Source: Hungateiclostridiaceae bacterium UBA1305 (lineage in GTDB: Bacteria > Bacillota > Clostridia > Acetivibrionales > DTU013). From it: DNA of 35,628 nt. Under the pieces are notes generated by a model. The model saw only the letters and a list, made by a program, of their open reading frames with translations. It did not search any database and was not told where the DNA came from. Shown here piece after piece: positions 25,337 through 33,099 of this stretch (its first letter is position 1; every line of letters begins with the position of its first letter). The DNA lies in NCBI GenBank assembly GCA_002307275.1, contig DBTX01000027.1:1-35628 (forward strand), given 5' to 3'. The position numbers and the translations under genes are program-made.

Positions 25337-26893
25337 ATGTACAAAGTAAGAAAAGGCATATGCATGGTGATGTTCATAGCGTTTGCGGCAGCTATGACAC
25401 TCACAGGCTGCGGTTCGCAGAACACAGCAACTGATACGGCATCTTCCGGAGCAGCAACAGCAGCACCAGTAACAACGGCAGAAGAGCTGAAGCCTGTGGA
25501 ACTGAACTGGTATCTGCCGGCAACGCCCCAAAAGGAAACACAACTTGTCGAACAGGCACTGGATACTTATCTGAAGGACAAGATCAATGCGACCATCAAA
25601 CTCAACCTGGTAGACTGGGGAAGCTGGAGCGACAAATTTCCGGTCCTCCTTGCATCCGGTGAAAATGTAGACATCATGTTTACAGCCGGTTGGAGCCAAT
25701 ACCCGCAAAGTGTGGCGAAGGGCTATTTTGCAGACGTAACCGATATGCTGGATAAATATGCTCCAAAGACAAAAGCGAATTTGCCTGCTCTCCTTTTTGA
25801 AGGTGCAAAAATCAACGGAAAGATTTTTGCAATACCGACAAGCAAGGAACTGGCCCATACGAACGGATTTCTATGGAATACCGCTATAGCTGAGAAATGT
25901 GGCGTAGAAGCCGATATGCAGAAATTCCAGACGACACTGCCTACCCTTGCCGACCTGGAACCCATTTTGCTGAAGGTGCATGCTGCGGATCCGGATATCT
26001 ACCCTCTTGAGATGTCAGCATCCGGAAGTCTGGCCAAGAGTTACAATGATTTTGATCCTGTAGGCGATCAGAATGTACCGGGTATGTTGTATCCGAATAA
26101 GGATACAAAGGTTATAGACGAGTATGAAACGCCCGAATATAAAGCTGTTCTGGAGATGGTTCACAAGTTCTACCAGGAAGGACTGATCCGCAAGGATGCG
26201 CCCACACTACAGGATGTCCAGCCTGACAGAAAAGCGCAAAAGGTCTTTTTACAGGGCGGCACAACAAAACCTCTTGCAAATGAAGAGGTTGGAACGGCAT
26301 TGGGTTACAAGCTGGAAGAGTTCTCCTATACAAAACCGTTTGTTACGGCAAATGATGTTACCGGTTCCATGAATGCTGTCGCAGCTGCTTCACAGAACAA
26401 GGAAAGAGCTTTGATGTTCCTTGAACTGGTAAATACCGATTCTGTAGTTAATAACACTTTGAATTATGGCGTCGAGAATACCCATTGGGTCAAAAAGAGC
26501 GATAACCCTGTTGTGATTGACTTTGCCGCAGGTATGGACGCAAAAACAACAGGCTATATGCCTAATGCCTTCTGGGAGTTTGGCAACCAGTTCCTTAACT
26601 ACTTCATGGCAGGTCAGAATACGCAGAAATGGGATCTTTTCAAGCAGTACAACGAATCCGGAGTCGGAAGCAAGATTTTAGGCTTCAACTTTGATGCAGA
26701 ACCTGTTAAGACAGAAATCGCTGCTGTAACCAATGTGACGAAGGAACTCGGGCCGGCATTGGAAACAGGCTCGGTGGATCCCAACATCTATTTGCCCATG
26801 ATTATTGAAAAGATGAAGGCTGCGGGCCTCGACAAAATAATACAGGAAAAGCAGAAGCAGATAGACGCGTGGCTGGCAGCAACCGGGAAATAA
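25337..26893 (+). CDS. LplA-type sugar-binding lipoprotein, second of a paralogous pair
   Basis: A 518-residue lipoprotein with lipobox LTGC (Cys25) and a strong AGGAGGA site. It is co-linear with the paralogue upstream of the permeases, with long identical stretches in protein and DNA (22865-22902 and 26615-26652 are identical). Divergence concentrates in two patches: after AHTNG (FLWNTAIAEK versus YLYSVDLAQK) and around 218-245 (LEMSASGSLAKSYND versus VEAFSVSDFARKFND). The two proteins therefore probably share the permeases but differ in ligand preference or affinity. A palindromic stem-loop follows before the glycoside hydrolase genes. Confidence 0.92.
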   Translation: MYKVRKGICMVMFIAFAAAMTLTGCGSQNTATDTASSGAATAAPVTTAEELKPVELNWYLPATPQKETQLVEQALDTYLKDKINATIKLNLVDWGSWSDKFPVLLASGENVDIMFTAGWSQYPQSVAKGYFADVTDMLDKYAPKTKANLPALLFEGAKINGKIFAIPTSKELAHTNGFLWNTAIAEKCGVEADMQKFQTTLPTLADLEPILLKVHAADPDIYPLEMSASGSLAKSYNDFDPVGDQNVPGMLYPNKDTKVIDEYETPEYKAVLEMVHKFYQEGLIRKDAPTLQDVQPDRKAQKVFLQGGTTKPLANEEVGTALGYKLEEFSYTKPFVTANDVTGSMNAVAAASQNKERALMFLELVNTDSVVNNTLNYGVENTHWVKKSDNPVVIDFAAGMDAKTTGYMPNAFWEFGNQFLNYFMAGQNTQKWDLFKQYNESGVGSKILGFNFDAEPVKTEIAAVTNVTKELGPALETGSVDPNIYLPMIIEKMKAAGLDKIIQEKQKQIDAWLAATGK

Positions 26894-26929
26894 ACATCAA
26901 TTTGAACTTAACATGCTTCATCACTAATG

Positions 26930-26968
26930 CTTGGGTTAACGCGGATTATATCCGCGTTAACCAAGTTT
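26930..26968 (+). promoter_or_regulatory. Near-perfect stem-loop between binding protein and GH9 gene
   Basis: CTTGGGTTAACGCGGAT (26930-26946) pairs with ATCCGCGTTAACCAAG (26950-26965), with one bulged G and a TAT loop. Only TTTAT follows, so termination would be inefficient. It may attenuate the enzyme genes or protect the 3' end of the binding-protein mRNA. It sits about 20 nt before the GH9 start codon. Confidence 0.7.
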
Positions 26969-26986
26969 ATGACAATGGAGATTTGT

Positions 26987-28690
26987 ATGATGAATGGAAT
27001 TCCTGTATCAATTGCCGTATGCCAGGCAGGCTACAATATGAATGGACTTAAGACTGCAGTGGCGGTTGCCGGAGGGACATTACCCGATACAAGCTACCGG
27101 ATCATAAGAACCAGTGACGAGGTAATCGTGAGTGAAGGCTCAATGCCCTGTTTTTTGCCGGAAGGATGGACTCGTGGCGAGGTTTATTACAAAATTGACT
27201 TTACTTTCTTTACGACTGCAGGCAATTATAAAATCAGGACTAATGATATTGATTCTCTTGAATTTGTTATAGCGGACAATGTATGGACCGATTATCCGGA
27301 TGTGATAATCGGCTATTATAGATATCAAAGGTGCGGATATGATACGGCTGCAGCTTTACCGGCATCAGGCTTTACCAACCGCCCTGATGCCGAAGCGCTG
27401 CATGGTCCGTGCCACATGGATGATGCCAGGGTTGGATCCCTTGAAGGGATTTGGGCGGATTGTACCGGCGGCTGGCATGATGCGGGAGACAACAACAAGT
27501 ACAACAGCCAGTTCGGCTGGCTGGCAGCGGCGTTCGTGAGTACATACTGCCGCCATCCCGGCGCCGTTTTTGATTATGACGGCAACGGAGTGCCGGACCT
27601 GCTTGATGAGGCAAGGGTCGCAGCTGAATACCTGTTGAGGGTGCAAGCCGCATCGGCGAATGGCGGCGGTATTCTGGACCAGGTTGAAAACCATGGAAAA
27701 TGCTGTATCTGGTCATATCCCTCAAGTGAAACCGATGGAGTAAGAGGAAACGCTGATGACAGGGTATTGCAATTGCGCGCAGACAAGGATTACCCCAGCC
27801 CGTTCCCGTACGATACGGCAATGAAGTCTGCAGCCGGTCTGGCAGCTGTTGCACGGGCATTTGAATCCCTGGATGCCGAATTTTCAAATAGCTGCAGGAC
27901 CGGCGCATTGAGTGCCTATAACTGGGCTCTTGAAAATACCGGTAATACAGGTGGTTCCTACCATACTGACATGCAGGAGTACGCTCGGCTGCTGGCGGAT
28001 GTGGAACTCTGCCTTTTGACAGGTGATTGCGTATACGCCGGCTATGTCGATTCCTATATTGATTCACATACGAGCATTTCAACGAGAGGTACCAATTATT
28101 GGGGGGAAGAACCTCTTGCTCTTGCAGACTACTATCATGCAGCCGGCTCACGACAGAGCAGGATAGCCGGGCTGCTTACCGATGCAGTCAATCACTGGAT
28201 CGGAAGTCTTGCTGAGCCTTTTGGTGTTACAAATGAAATCAATTCGTGCGATTTTGGCATAAATGAAATCAATATGTCCAATGCCGCAGATGCATACAGG
28301 CTTTATGAACTTACAGGTAACACGGCGGCACGTGATGCTGCCGTTAAAGCCATGGAATGGACCTTTGGCGTCAACCCTTTTGATATGAGTTTTGTAATTG
28401 GCATCGGCTCCAGATATCCTCTGCACCCGCACTCCAGGCTTGACGAAGATGCGGAGACCAATCCCGCTTCCACACTCTATCTGCCGGGATTGCTGGTAAG
28501 CGGTCCGATTGCACATGATACGCTGGATGACAAAAGCGTATGTCCCTGGTATGCCGACCGTCCGTTGGCCGATGACGGACTTGAACAATGGAGATATAAC
28601 GAACATTCGGTTTCAATACAATTTGCCTGTCTCGACCTTGTGGTAGCCATGGCGTACGGTACCCAAAGTGAAGGCGGTATCAGAGTGTGA
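26987..28690 (+). CDS. Cytoplasmic GH9-family glycoside hydrolase
   Basis: A 567-residue family 9 glycoside hydrolase. An N-terminal Ig-like CelD_N domain (IAVCQAGYNMNGLKTAVAV to ~100) precedes an (alpha/alpha)6 barrel. Signatures are GGWHDAGDNNKY (Asp165 and Asp168, nucleophilic-water activation), VPDLLDEAR, GVNPFDMSFVIGIGSRYPLH followed by PHSR, and YNEHSVSIQFACLDL with general acid Glu539. No signal peptide is present: GGAG at 6 nt selects ATG 26987, and the upstream in-frame extension is not secretory either. It should therefore act inside the cell on imported oligosaccharides, like some cytosolic GH9 enzymes on cello-, mixed-linkage or glucosamine oligosaccharides. It begins the downstream enzyme cassette. 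GH9 membership is firm and the substrate is unknown. Confidence 0.9.
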   Translation: MMNGIPVSIAVCQAGYNMNGLKTAVAVAGGTLPDTSYRIIRTSDEVIVSEGSMPCFLPEGWTRGEVYYKIDFTFFTTAGNYKIRTNDIDSLEFVIADNVWTDYPDVIIGYYRYQRCGYDTAAALPASGFTNRPDAEALHGPCHMDDARVGSLEGIWADCTGGWHDAGDNNKYNSQFGWLAAAFVSTYCRHPGAVFDYDGNGVPDLLDEARVAAEYLLRVQAASANGGGILDQVENHGKCCIWSYPSSETDGVRGNADDRVLQLRADKDYPSPFPYDTAMKSAAGLAAVARAFESLDAEFSNSCRTGALSAYNWALENTGNTGGSYHTDMQEYARLLADVELCLLTGDCVYAGYVDSYIDSHTSISTRGTNYWGEEPLALADYYHAAGSRQSRIAGLLTDAVNHWIGSLAEPFGVTNEINSCDFGINEINMSNAADAYRLYELTGNTAARDAAVKAMEWTFGVNPFDMSFVIGIGSRYPLHPHSRLDEDAETNPASTLYLPGLLVSGPIAHDTLDDKSVCPWYADRPLADDGLEQWRYNEHSVSIQFACLDLVVAMAYGTQSEGGIRV

Positions 28691-28704
28691 AAGGAAGTGG
28701 TGTT

Positions 28705-30519
28705 ATGCCGGGAATAAAGGGCGGAGTTGCATATTACCCGGACCATTGGCCTCAGGAGGAATGGAAAAGAGACCTGAGCCTGATAAAGGAAAGTGGTCTT
28801 GAGTATATCAGGTTTGGAGAGTTTTCATGGAACTGGTTTGAGCCTGAAGAAGGTAAATTTGAATTTGATCAATATGACGTTTTCATGGACACTGTCGCAG
28901 AACTGGGACTCAAGGCGGTACTCTGCACACCGACTGCCGCTCCCCCTGAATGGCTTCTGAAGAAGTATCCCGATGTCAGGATGCTTGACCAGTCCGGAAA
29001 GCCTCATCACGGCGGAAGGCATATGGCATGCCTGTGTCACCCGGAATTTCTGAGGATTGCCGGAAATACGGCTACTGAACTGGCAAAGCATTTCAAAAAC
29101 CACCCAGCACTGGCGGCCTGGCAAATAGACAACGAACCAACTGCCGGTGAAAGCATTGAAAAGGAGAGGATGTATGATTATAATCCTCATACATTCCGTC
29201 TTTTTACTCAATATCTGAAGGAGAAGTATAACAATGACCTGAGTCTATTGAATTCAAGCTGGTACAACAACTTTTGGAGCCGTTCCTACACTGATTGGGA
29301 GCAGACCGCACCTCCGACCGAACCGGCTAATCCCTCCCTATGGTTGGAGTGGATGAGATTCCGGCAGAAATATGTTACTGATTTTGTCCAATGGCAACTG
29401 AGATTATTAAGAGGCGTTGACAAGAATTTTATTATAGGGACAAATATTCCTGAATGCGGCCCGGTATCCGGAGCGTATTTGGGGCAGGACTACTGGAAAC
29501 AGGCTGAGGGTATGGACTATGTCGGCACGGACATATATTGTTTTGCAAGAGATGAATACAGGGAGGAAAAGAGTTCCGGCTATTGCTGCGATGTGATCCG
29601 TTCAGCGGCAAAATATCATAAAAGCAGCTTCTGGATCTGCGAGACCCAGGGAGGACCACATCTGTCTCCATGGAAGTTCGGATTTTTTGACGGTTACTGG
29701 GACTCGAAGTTTCTGGAAAAAAGTGTATACCATTATGCGGATCACGGGGCGGAAAGAATATCGTTTTTTCTGTGGAGGCCGGTACCTGGGGGGCGGGAGT
29801 TCGGTATGAACGGCCTTGCCGGAATGGACGGTTCAAACACCGACCGTATCACAGCCCTGCCGGGAATACTTGAGAATGCCTGTAAAAGGGTGATGAAATC
29901 TGATAACTCACCACAGACGTTTTTTCACTATCCTTCAGACACCTTTTTGCTGGCTGCCGGGTTTGATCCTGACAAAACTGCCAACAGAAGCTATCCTGGG
30001 TGGTACAATCTGCTGACCGACTGCGGTATGACGGTAGAATTCCTGAATGACGAAGCCCTTTCGCTGAAGAAATGGGAGGGTACCGAATTGCTGGTGCTTC
30101 CACACACCCTTGTGATGAATGAAATGGTGGCGGGAGCTGTCCGGAAGGCGGAATCTCAGGGCATAAAGGTATTGGCCGGATACGGGACCGGATTTTATAA
30201 TGAATCCGGCTGCTGCAACCGGATCATGCCGGGCTTCGGACTGTATGCGGACCTTGGATTCCGCCTGAAAGCCGTAGACTATGCGGAGGATCAATACCAG
30301 CCTGAGATTTTTGGACTGGAAGGGATTAAAATCGGCGTGCACAGGGGCGTTATAGAAAAAGGGGAGGCTTCTGTGCTTGCGCTTTCTACAGGGAAGGAAC
30401 CGTTAGTTCTGAAGAACCGGGGCTTTTATTACTTTGCTTTCGATTTAGGGGAGGTTTATTACAAAACCGGGATGAACATGAGTTTGCGCAACTGGTTTGC
30501 AGGTTTGATCGGTATTTGA
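28705..30519 (+). CDS. GH42-family beta-galactosidase-like hydrolase
   Basis: A 604-residue family 42 glycoside hydrolase. The N-terminal barrel begins GVAYYPDHWPQEEWKRDL and IRFGEFSWNWFEPEEGKF. AAWQIDNEPT carries acid/base Glu144 and FWICETQGGP carries nucleophile Glu313. The ~370-540 region (ELLVLPHTLVMNEMVAGAVR) matches the GATase-like trimerisation domain. The C-terminal beta domain appears short, and the total is below the usual 650-690 residues. AGGAAG precedes ATG 28705; a GTG 18 bp earlier overlaps the GH9 stop. There is no signal peptide, so it should act in the cytoplasm. GH42 enzymes remove beta-galactosyl or alpha-L-arabinopyranosyl ends. With the surface mannanase and GH9, it probably trims imported hemicellulose fragments. 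Confidence 0.9.
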   Translation: MPGIKGGVAYYPDHWPQEEWKRDLSLIKESGLEYIRFGEFSWNWFEPEEGKFEFDQYDVFMDTVAELGLKAVLCTPTAAPPEWLLKKYPDVRMLDQSGKPHHGGRHMACLCHPEFLRIAGNTATELAKHFKNHPALAAWQIDNEPTAGESIEKERMYDYNPHTFRLFTQYLKEKYNNDLSLLNSSWYNNFWSRSYTDWEQTAPPTEPANPSLWLEWMRFRQKYVTDFVQWQLRLLRGVDKNFIIGTNIPECGPVSGAYLGQDYWKQAEGMDYVGTDIYCFARDEYREEKSSGYCCDVIRSAAKYHKSSFWICETQGGPHLSPWKFGFFDGYWDSKFLEKSVYHYADHGAERISFFLWRPVPGGREFGMNGLAGMDGSNTDRITALPGILENACKRVMKSDNSPQTFFHYPSDTFLLAAGFDPDKTANRSYPGWYNLLTDCGMTVEFLNDEALSLKKWEGTELLVLPHTLVMNEMVAGAVRKAESQGIKVLAGYGTGFYNESGCCNRIMPGFGLYADLGFRLKAVDYAEDQYQPEIFGLEGIKIGVHRGVIEKGEASVLALSTGKEPLVLKNRGFYYFAFDLGEVYYKTGMNMSLRNWFAGLIGI

Positions 30520-30547
30520 TTTTTAGGGAAATGAATGGAGGTACTGT

Positions 30548-31903
30548 ATGAGATCTGAAAGACTGATTTACACATTTGTCAGCATGGCATATTACGCAGC
30601 TTCTCCGTGGGGACATGGGGTTCCTGTGGATGGCAGTGACCGCATTGCAGGAGTTGCTCATAAAAATGGCATTCCTGTTACATGGATTGTCAACAGTGGT
30701 TCGATCAAGGTTTTGGCAGAACGAATAAACAGCTGGCATGAGCAGTATGGTGATGATGTGATCTTGCTGCTTGAGCACCATTTACCTGATAATGGGCATG
30801 AAGAGGATTTTAAGCAGGTGACGGACAGCGAATGGAGAGAGCTGAAGGAAGCGTTCCCGTGGGTTGAAACGAAGGTTGGCGCAGCTGGTGTAATCAGCAA
30901 TACCATGATACAGACACTGGAGGAATTGGAGTTCAAAGGTTTGTGGGGTTATTGCTGGGAGCAGTCCTGGTGGGATGAAATCACACATAAGGGTGCTCCA
31001 TGGGGTTTTTGGTACATCAACAGCGGCAGGTATAAGGCGCCTCACACTGGAAAAGGCAGGATTACAGCCTGTGAATGGACGGCCAGGGATCTGAATCTAG
31101 CATATCATACGGCAAGTCCGTGCATCTATTCCACGGACCCGTGGGATGTTCTCCGTGCCGGTCTATGTACGGGAGAGAACATAGAGTACTGGAAAAAGCT
31201 TTTTAATGACTATATATACAATACAGATAAAAATGAATTTGTTTATTTCACCCAGCAGCAGGAATCCCATGAAATGGATGTCACCGATGCTTTCGAAATC
31301 ATGCCTGCTTCCGATATTCTGGAATCTGAAAAAATGCTGGACAATTTCTTTAAGTACATTAAAGGATTTAATATTACAATAATGACACTTCCCAGTGCAA
31401 TAGAGCATTACCAGTCGAGTAATCAACAAACCGCACCCTGCTATATGCTCACACAGGATTCAGACATTCGTCCTGAAATCAACAAGTACACAATGACGCT
31501 CGGCGGAGTGGGATCGGGACCCTGGCCGGAGACCTTCCTCTATTACGACGCACAATGCCAGATGGCCTTTGTGAAAGGCGAATGCAGGCCGCGTATGCTC
31601 AGGAATTATACCAGTAACAGCAAATCTGACGATGATTTTGATGAAACAGTGCCTATGGTGATTGTAGAAGAAAAGGCATCCACCTATGAAAGAACGGAAA
31701 ACTTTATAAAGATTGTTTTCAGTATTAACCATAAAAAACCCATACCCTTCGGGCTGGTTTACTGGGATGACCTGACAGGATTTTCAGTGGATGAATGTGA
31801 AGGCACCCTTGAAGCTAAAGTTCTTGAAAACAAACTTGTTTTTATCAGGTTTAACCTGACGGGAGAGGAAAAAATCATCCAACTTACTCTGAAAAAGCAG
31901 TAG
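30548..31903 (+). CDS. Uncharacterised protein in glycoside hydrolase cassette
   Basis: I do not recognise a named family for this 451-residue protein. It begins RLIYTFVSMAYYAASPWGHG and PVTWIVNSGSIKVLAERIN, followed by YGDDVILLLEHHLPD and an aromatic-rich region at 131-165 (GLWGYCWEQSWWDEI, GAPWGFWYINSGRYKAP), then ACEWTARDLNLAYHT. The pattern of beta strands ending in His, Asp and Glu, with many Trp/Tyr residues, resembles polysaccharide-deacetylase (NodB-like) or GH57/38-like barrels. However, the NodB motif TFDDG is absent. The C-terminal ~130 residues look like a beta-rich domain (TMTLGGVGSGPWPETFLYYD...). There is no signal peptide. GGAGG sits 6 nt before ATG. It follows GH42 by 28 bp, so a cytoplasmic carbohydrate-active role is likely; the reaction is unknown. 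Confidence 0.75.
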   Translation: MRSERLIYTFVSMAYYAASPWGHGVPVDGSDRIAGVAHKNGIPVTWIVNSGSIKVLAERINSWHEQYGDDVILLLEHHLPDNGHEEDFKQVTDSEWRELKEAFPWVETKVGAAGVISNTMIQTLEELEFKGLWGYCWEQSWWDEITHKGAPWGFWYINSGRYKAPHTGKGRITACEWTARDLNLAYHTASPCIYSTDPWDVLRAGLCTGENIEYWKKLFNDYIYNTDKNEFVYFTQQQESHEMDVTDAFEIMPASDILESEKMLDNFFKYIKGFNITIMTLPSAIEHYQSSNQQTAPCYMLTQDSDIRPEINKYTMTLGGVGSGPWPETFLYYDAQCQMAFVKGECRPRMLRNYTSNSKSDDDFDETVPMVIVEEKASTYERTENFIKIVFSINHKKPIPFGLVYWDDLTGFSVDECEGTLEAKVLENKLVFIRFNLTGEEKIIQLTLKKQ

Positions 31904-32038
31904 TGTAATACTAAAAGTGTATTACTGCAAAATGAACGAAGATATTGTCGAAGCAGTTGCATCGAAGGGGAATCAATTGGTATGCAGCATTGGGCCGAAA
32001 AAGATTACAACGATAAAAATAGTTCCGGAGGGATTTAG

Positions 32039-32323
32039 ATGACTCTACAGGCAAGGACGCGGGAGATGACAAATATGTCGGATAAAGAACAAAAAATCAT
32101 CATTCCGGGACTTGGTGAAGTAATGCCTGATTCAGGCCTTGTTCCATTAAGTAATTGCAGCGACGGATATTTTAAGACAGGGGAAAATGGGGTGAATTCC
32201 ATCCATAGTACCGGTGACGGTAAAGTAGAGTTAATCGCATTTAAGGGAAAAACCCTGGCATATGTAAATTCAATAATGGGATATCCGGCTTATTATCCTG
32301 TACATCCCGTAAAGCTGTATTGA
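32039..32323 (+). CDS. Small N-terminal domain, probably belonging to the adjoining HAD protein
   Basis: A 94-codon frame with a good GGAGGG site 6 nt before ATG. The sequence (KIIIPGLGEVMPDSGLVPLS, NCSDGYFKTGENGVNSIHS, LAYVNSIMGYPAYYPVHPVK) looks like a real compact domain, although I cannot name it. It ends in a TGA that overlaps the next frame's ATG (TGATG). The last codons read PVHPVKLY, while the next frame at the same bases reads KAVLMDLDG, the standard opening of a HAD phosphatase. This suggests the two were or are one protein: shifting by -1 at the AAAG of 32311-32314 would give about 340 residues in one chain. A translationally coupled pair is the alternative. Confidence 0.6.
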   Translation: MTLQARTREMTNMSDKEQKIIIPGLGEVMPDSGLVPLSNCSDGYFKTGENGVNSIHSTGDGKVELIAFKGKTLAYVNSIMGYPAYYPVHPVKLY

Positions 32324-33060
32324 TGGATCTTGACGGAACAACAGTACGAAGTGAGGGATTCTGGATTTGGATCATACAGCAAACCTGCCGGGATTTGTTG
32401 AAAAATACCAGGTTTGAATTGGAAGAATCGGACCTGCCGTATGTTTCCGGACATAGTGTATCTGAGCATTTGAAATATTGCATTCACAAATATTCACCAG
32501 AGAGTACAGTGGAGGAAGCAAGGGGTTCTTATTTCAAACATACACAGCATGAAATGGATGAGACTAGGAAGGAAAGAGGACGAAAAGGGGCTTTTATGCC
32601 GGTTGAAGGGGTCGGAGACTTTCTATTGGAGCTTAAAGCCAAGGGCTTGAAAATAGGACTGGTCACCTCCGGTTTATATGAAAAAGCGTATCCCGAGATC
32701 CTTTCAGCATTCGATGTATTGAAAATGGGGCTTCCTGAAGAATTTTACGATTGTATCATAACAGCAGGATTCCCTTTAAGAAGGGGGGGGCAGGAGCTCT
32801 CTCCGAAGCCGCATCCCTGGCTCTATGCAGAGGCGGCAAGGATAGGTCCTGGGATATCTTTTGAGGAGAGGAATTCTGTCATAGGTATTGAAGATAGCGG
32901 AGCGGGCGTATGTTCCATCAGACTGGCCGGATTTCCTACTATTGGGTTGATGGGAGGAAATATAATTGAGAGTGGAACGAAAGGATTATGTGATTATTAC
33001 TGTTTTAACTTCAGAGAGATATCAAATGTCATTGAGCTAGCAAATATCCTGCCGGGATAA
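32320..33060 (+). CDS. HAD-superfamily hydrolase, beta-phosphoglucomutase-like
   Basis: A haloacid-dehalogenase-type phosphatase or phosphomutase. Motif I is MDLDGTT (nucleophile Asp and acid Asp), motif II is GLVTSGLYEK, motif III is ELSPKPHPW (Lys) and motif IV is GIEDSGAG. A helical cap between motifs I and II (SGHSVSEHLKYCIHKYSPES, HTQHEMDE) places it near the subclass-I beta-phosphoglucomutase/sugar-phosphatase group. Within its own frame it can start only at TTG 32320 or ATG 32323, which lack a ribosome binding site and lose residues of the first beta strand (KAVL). It therefore probably depends on the upstream 94-codon frame through coupling or frameshifting. All catalytic motifs are intact. 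The role may be dephosphorylating or isomerising a sugar phosphate from this pathway. Confidence 0.8.
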   Translation: MMDLDGTTVRSEGFWIWIIQQTCRDLLKNTRFELEESDLPYVSGHSVSEHLKYCIHKYSPESTVEEARGSYFKHTQHEMDETRKERGRKGAFMPVEGVGDFLLELKAKGLKIGLVTSGLYEKAYPEILSAFDVLKMGLPEEFYDCIITAGFPLRRGGQELSPKPHPWLYAEAARIGPGISFEERNSVIGIEDSGAGVCSIRLAGFPTIGLMGGNIIESGTKGLCDYYCFNFREISNVIELANILPG

Positions 33061-33099
33061 ATGAAACGAAAAATCTGACATAAGGCAGAAGGGATTAAT

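Noticed and set aside
25082..25858. 258-codon minus-strand frame
   Set aside because: It lies opposite a permease end and a binding-protein gene with clear domains; Cys-rich shadow composition.
27372..28151. 259-codon minus-strand frame
   Set aside because: Antisense to the GH9 catalytic core; His/Arg/Pro-rich shadow translation without domain features.
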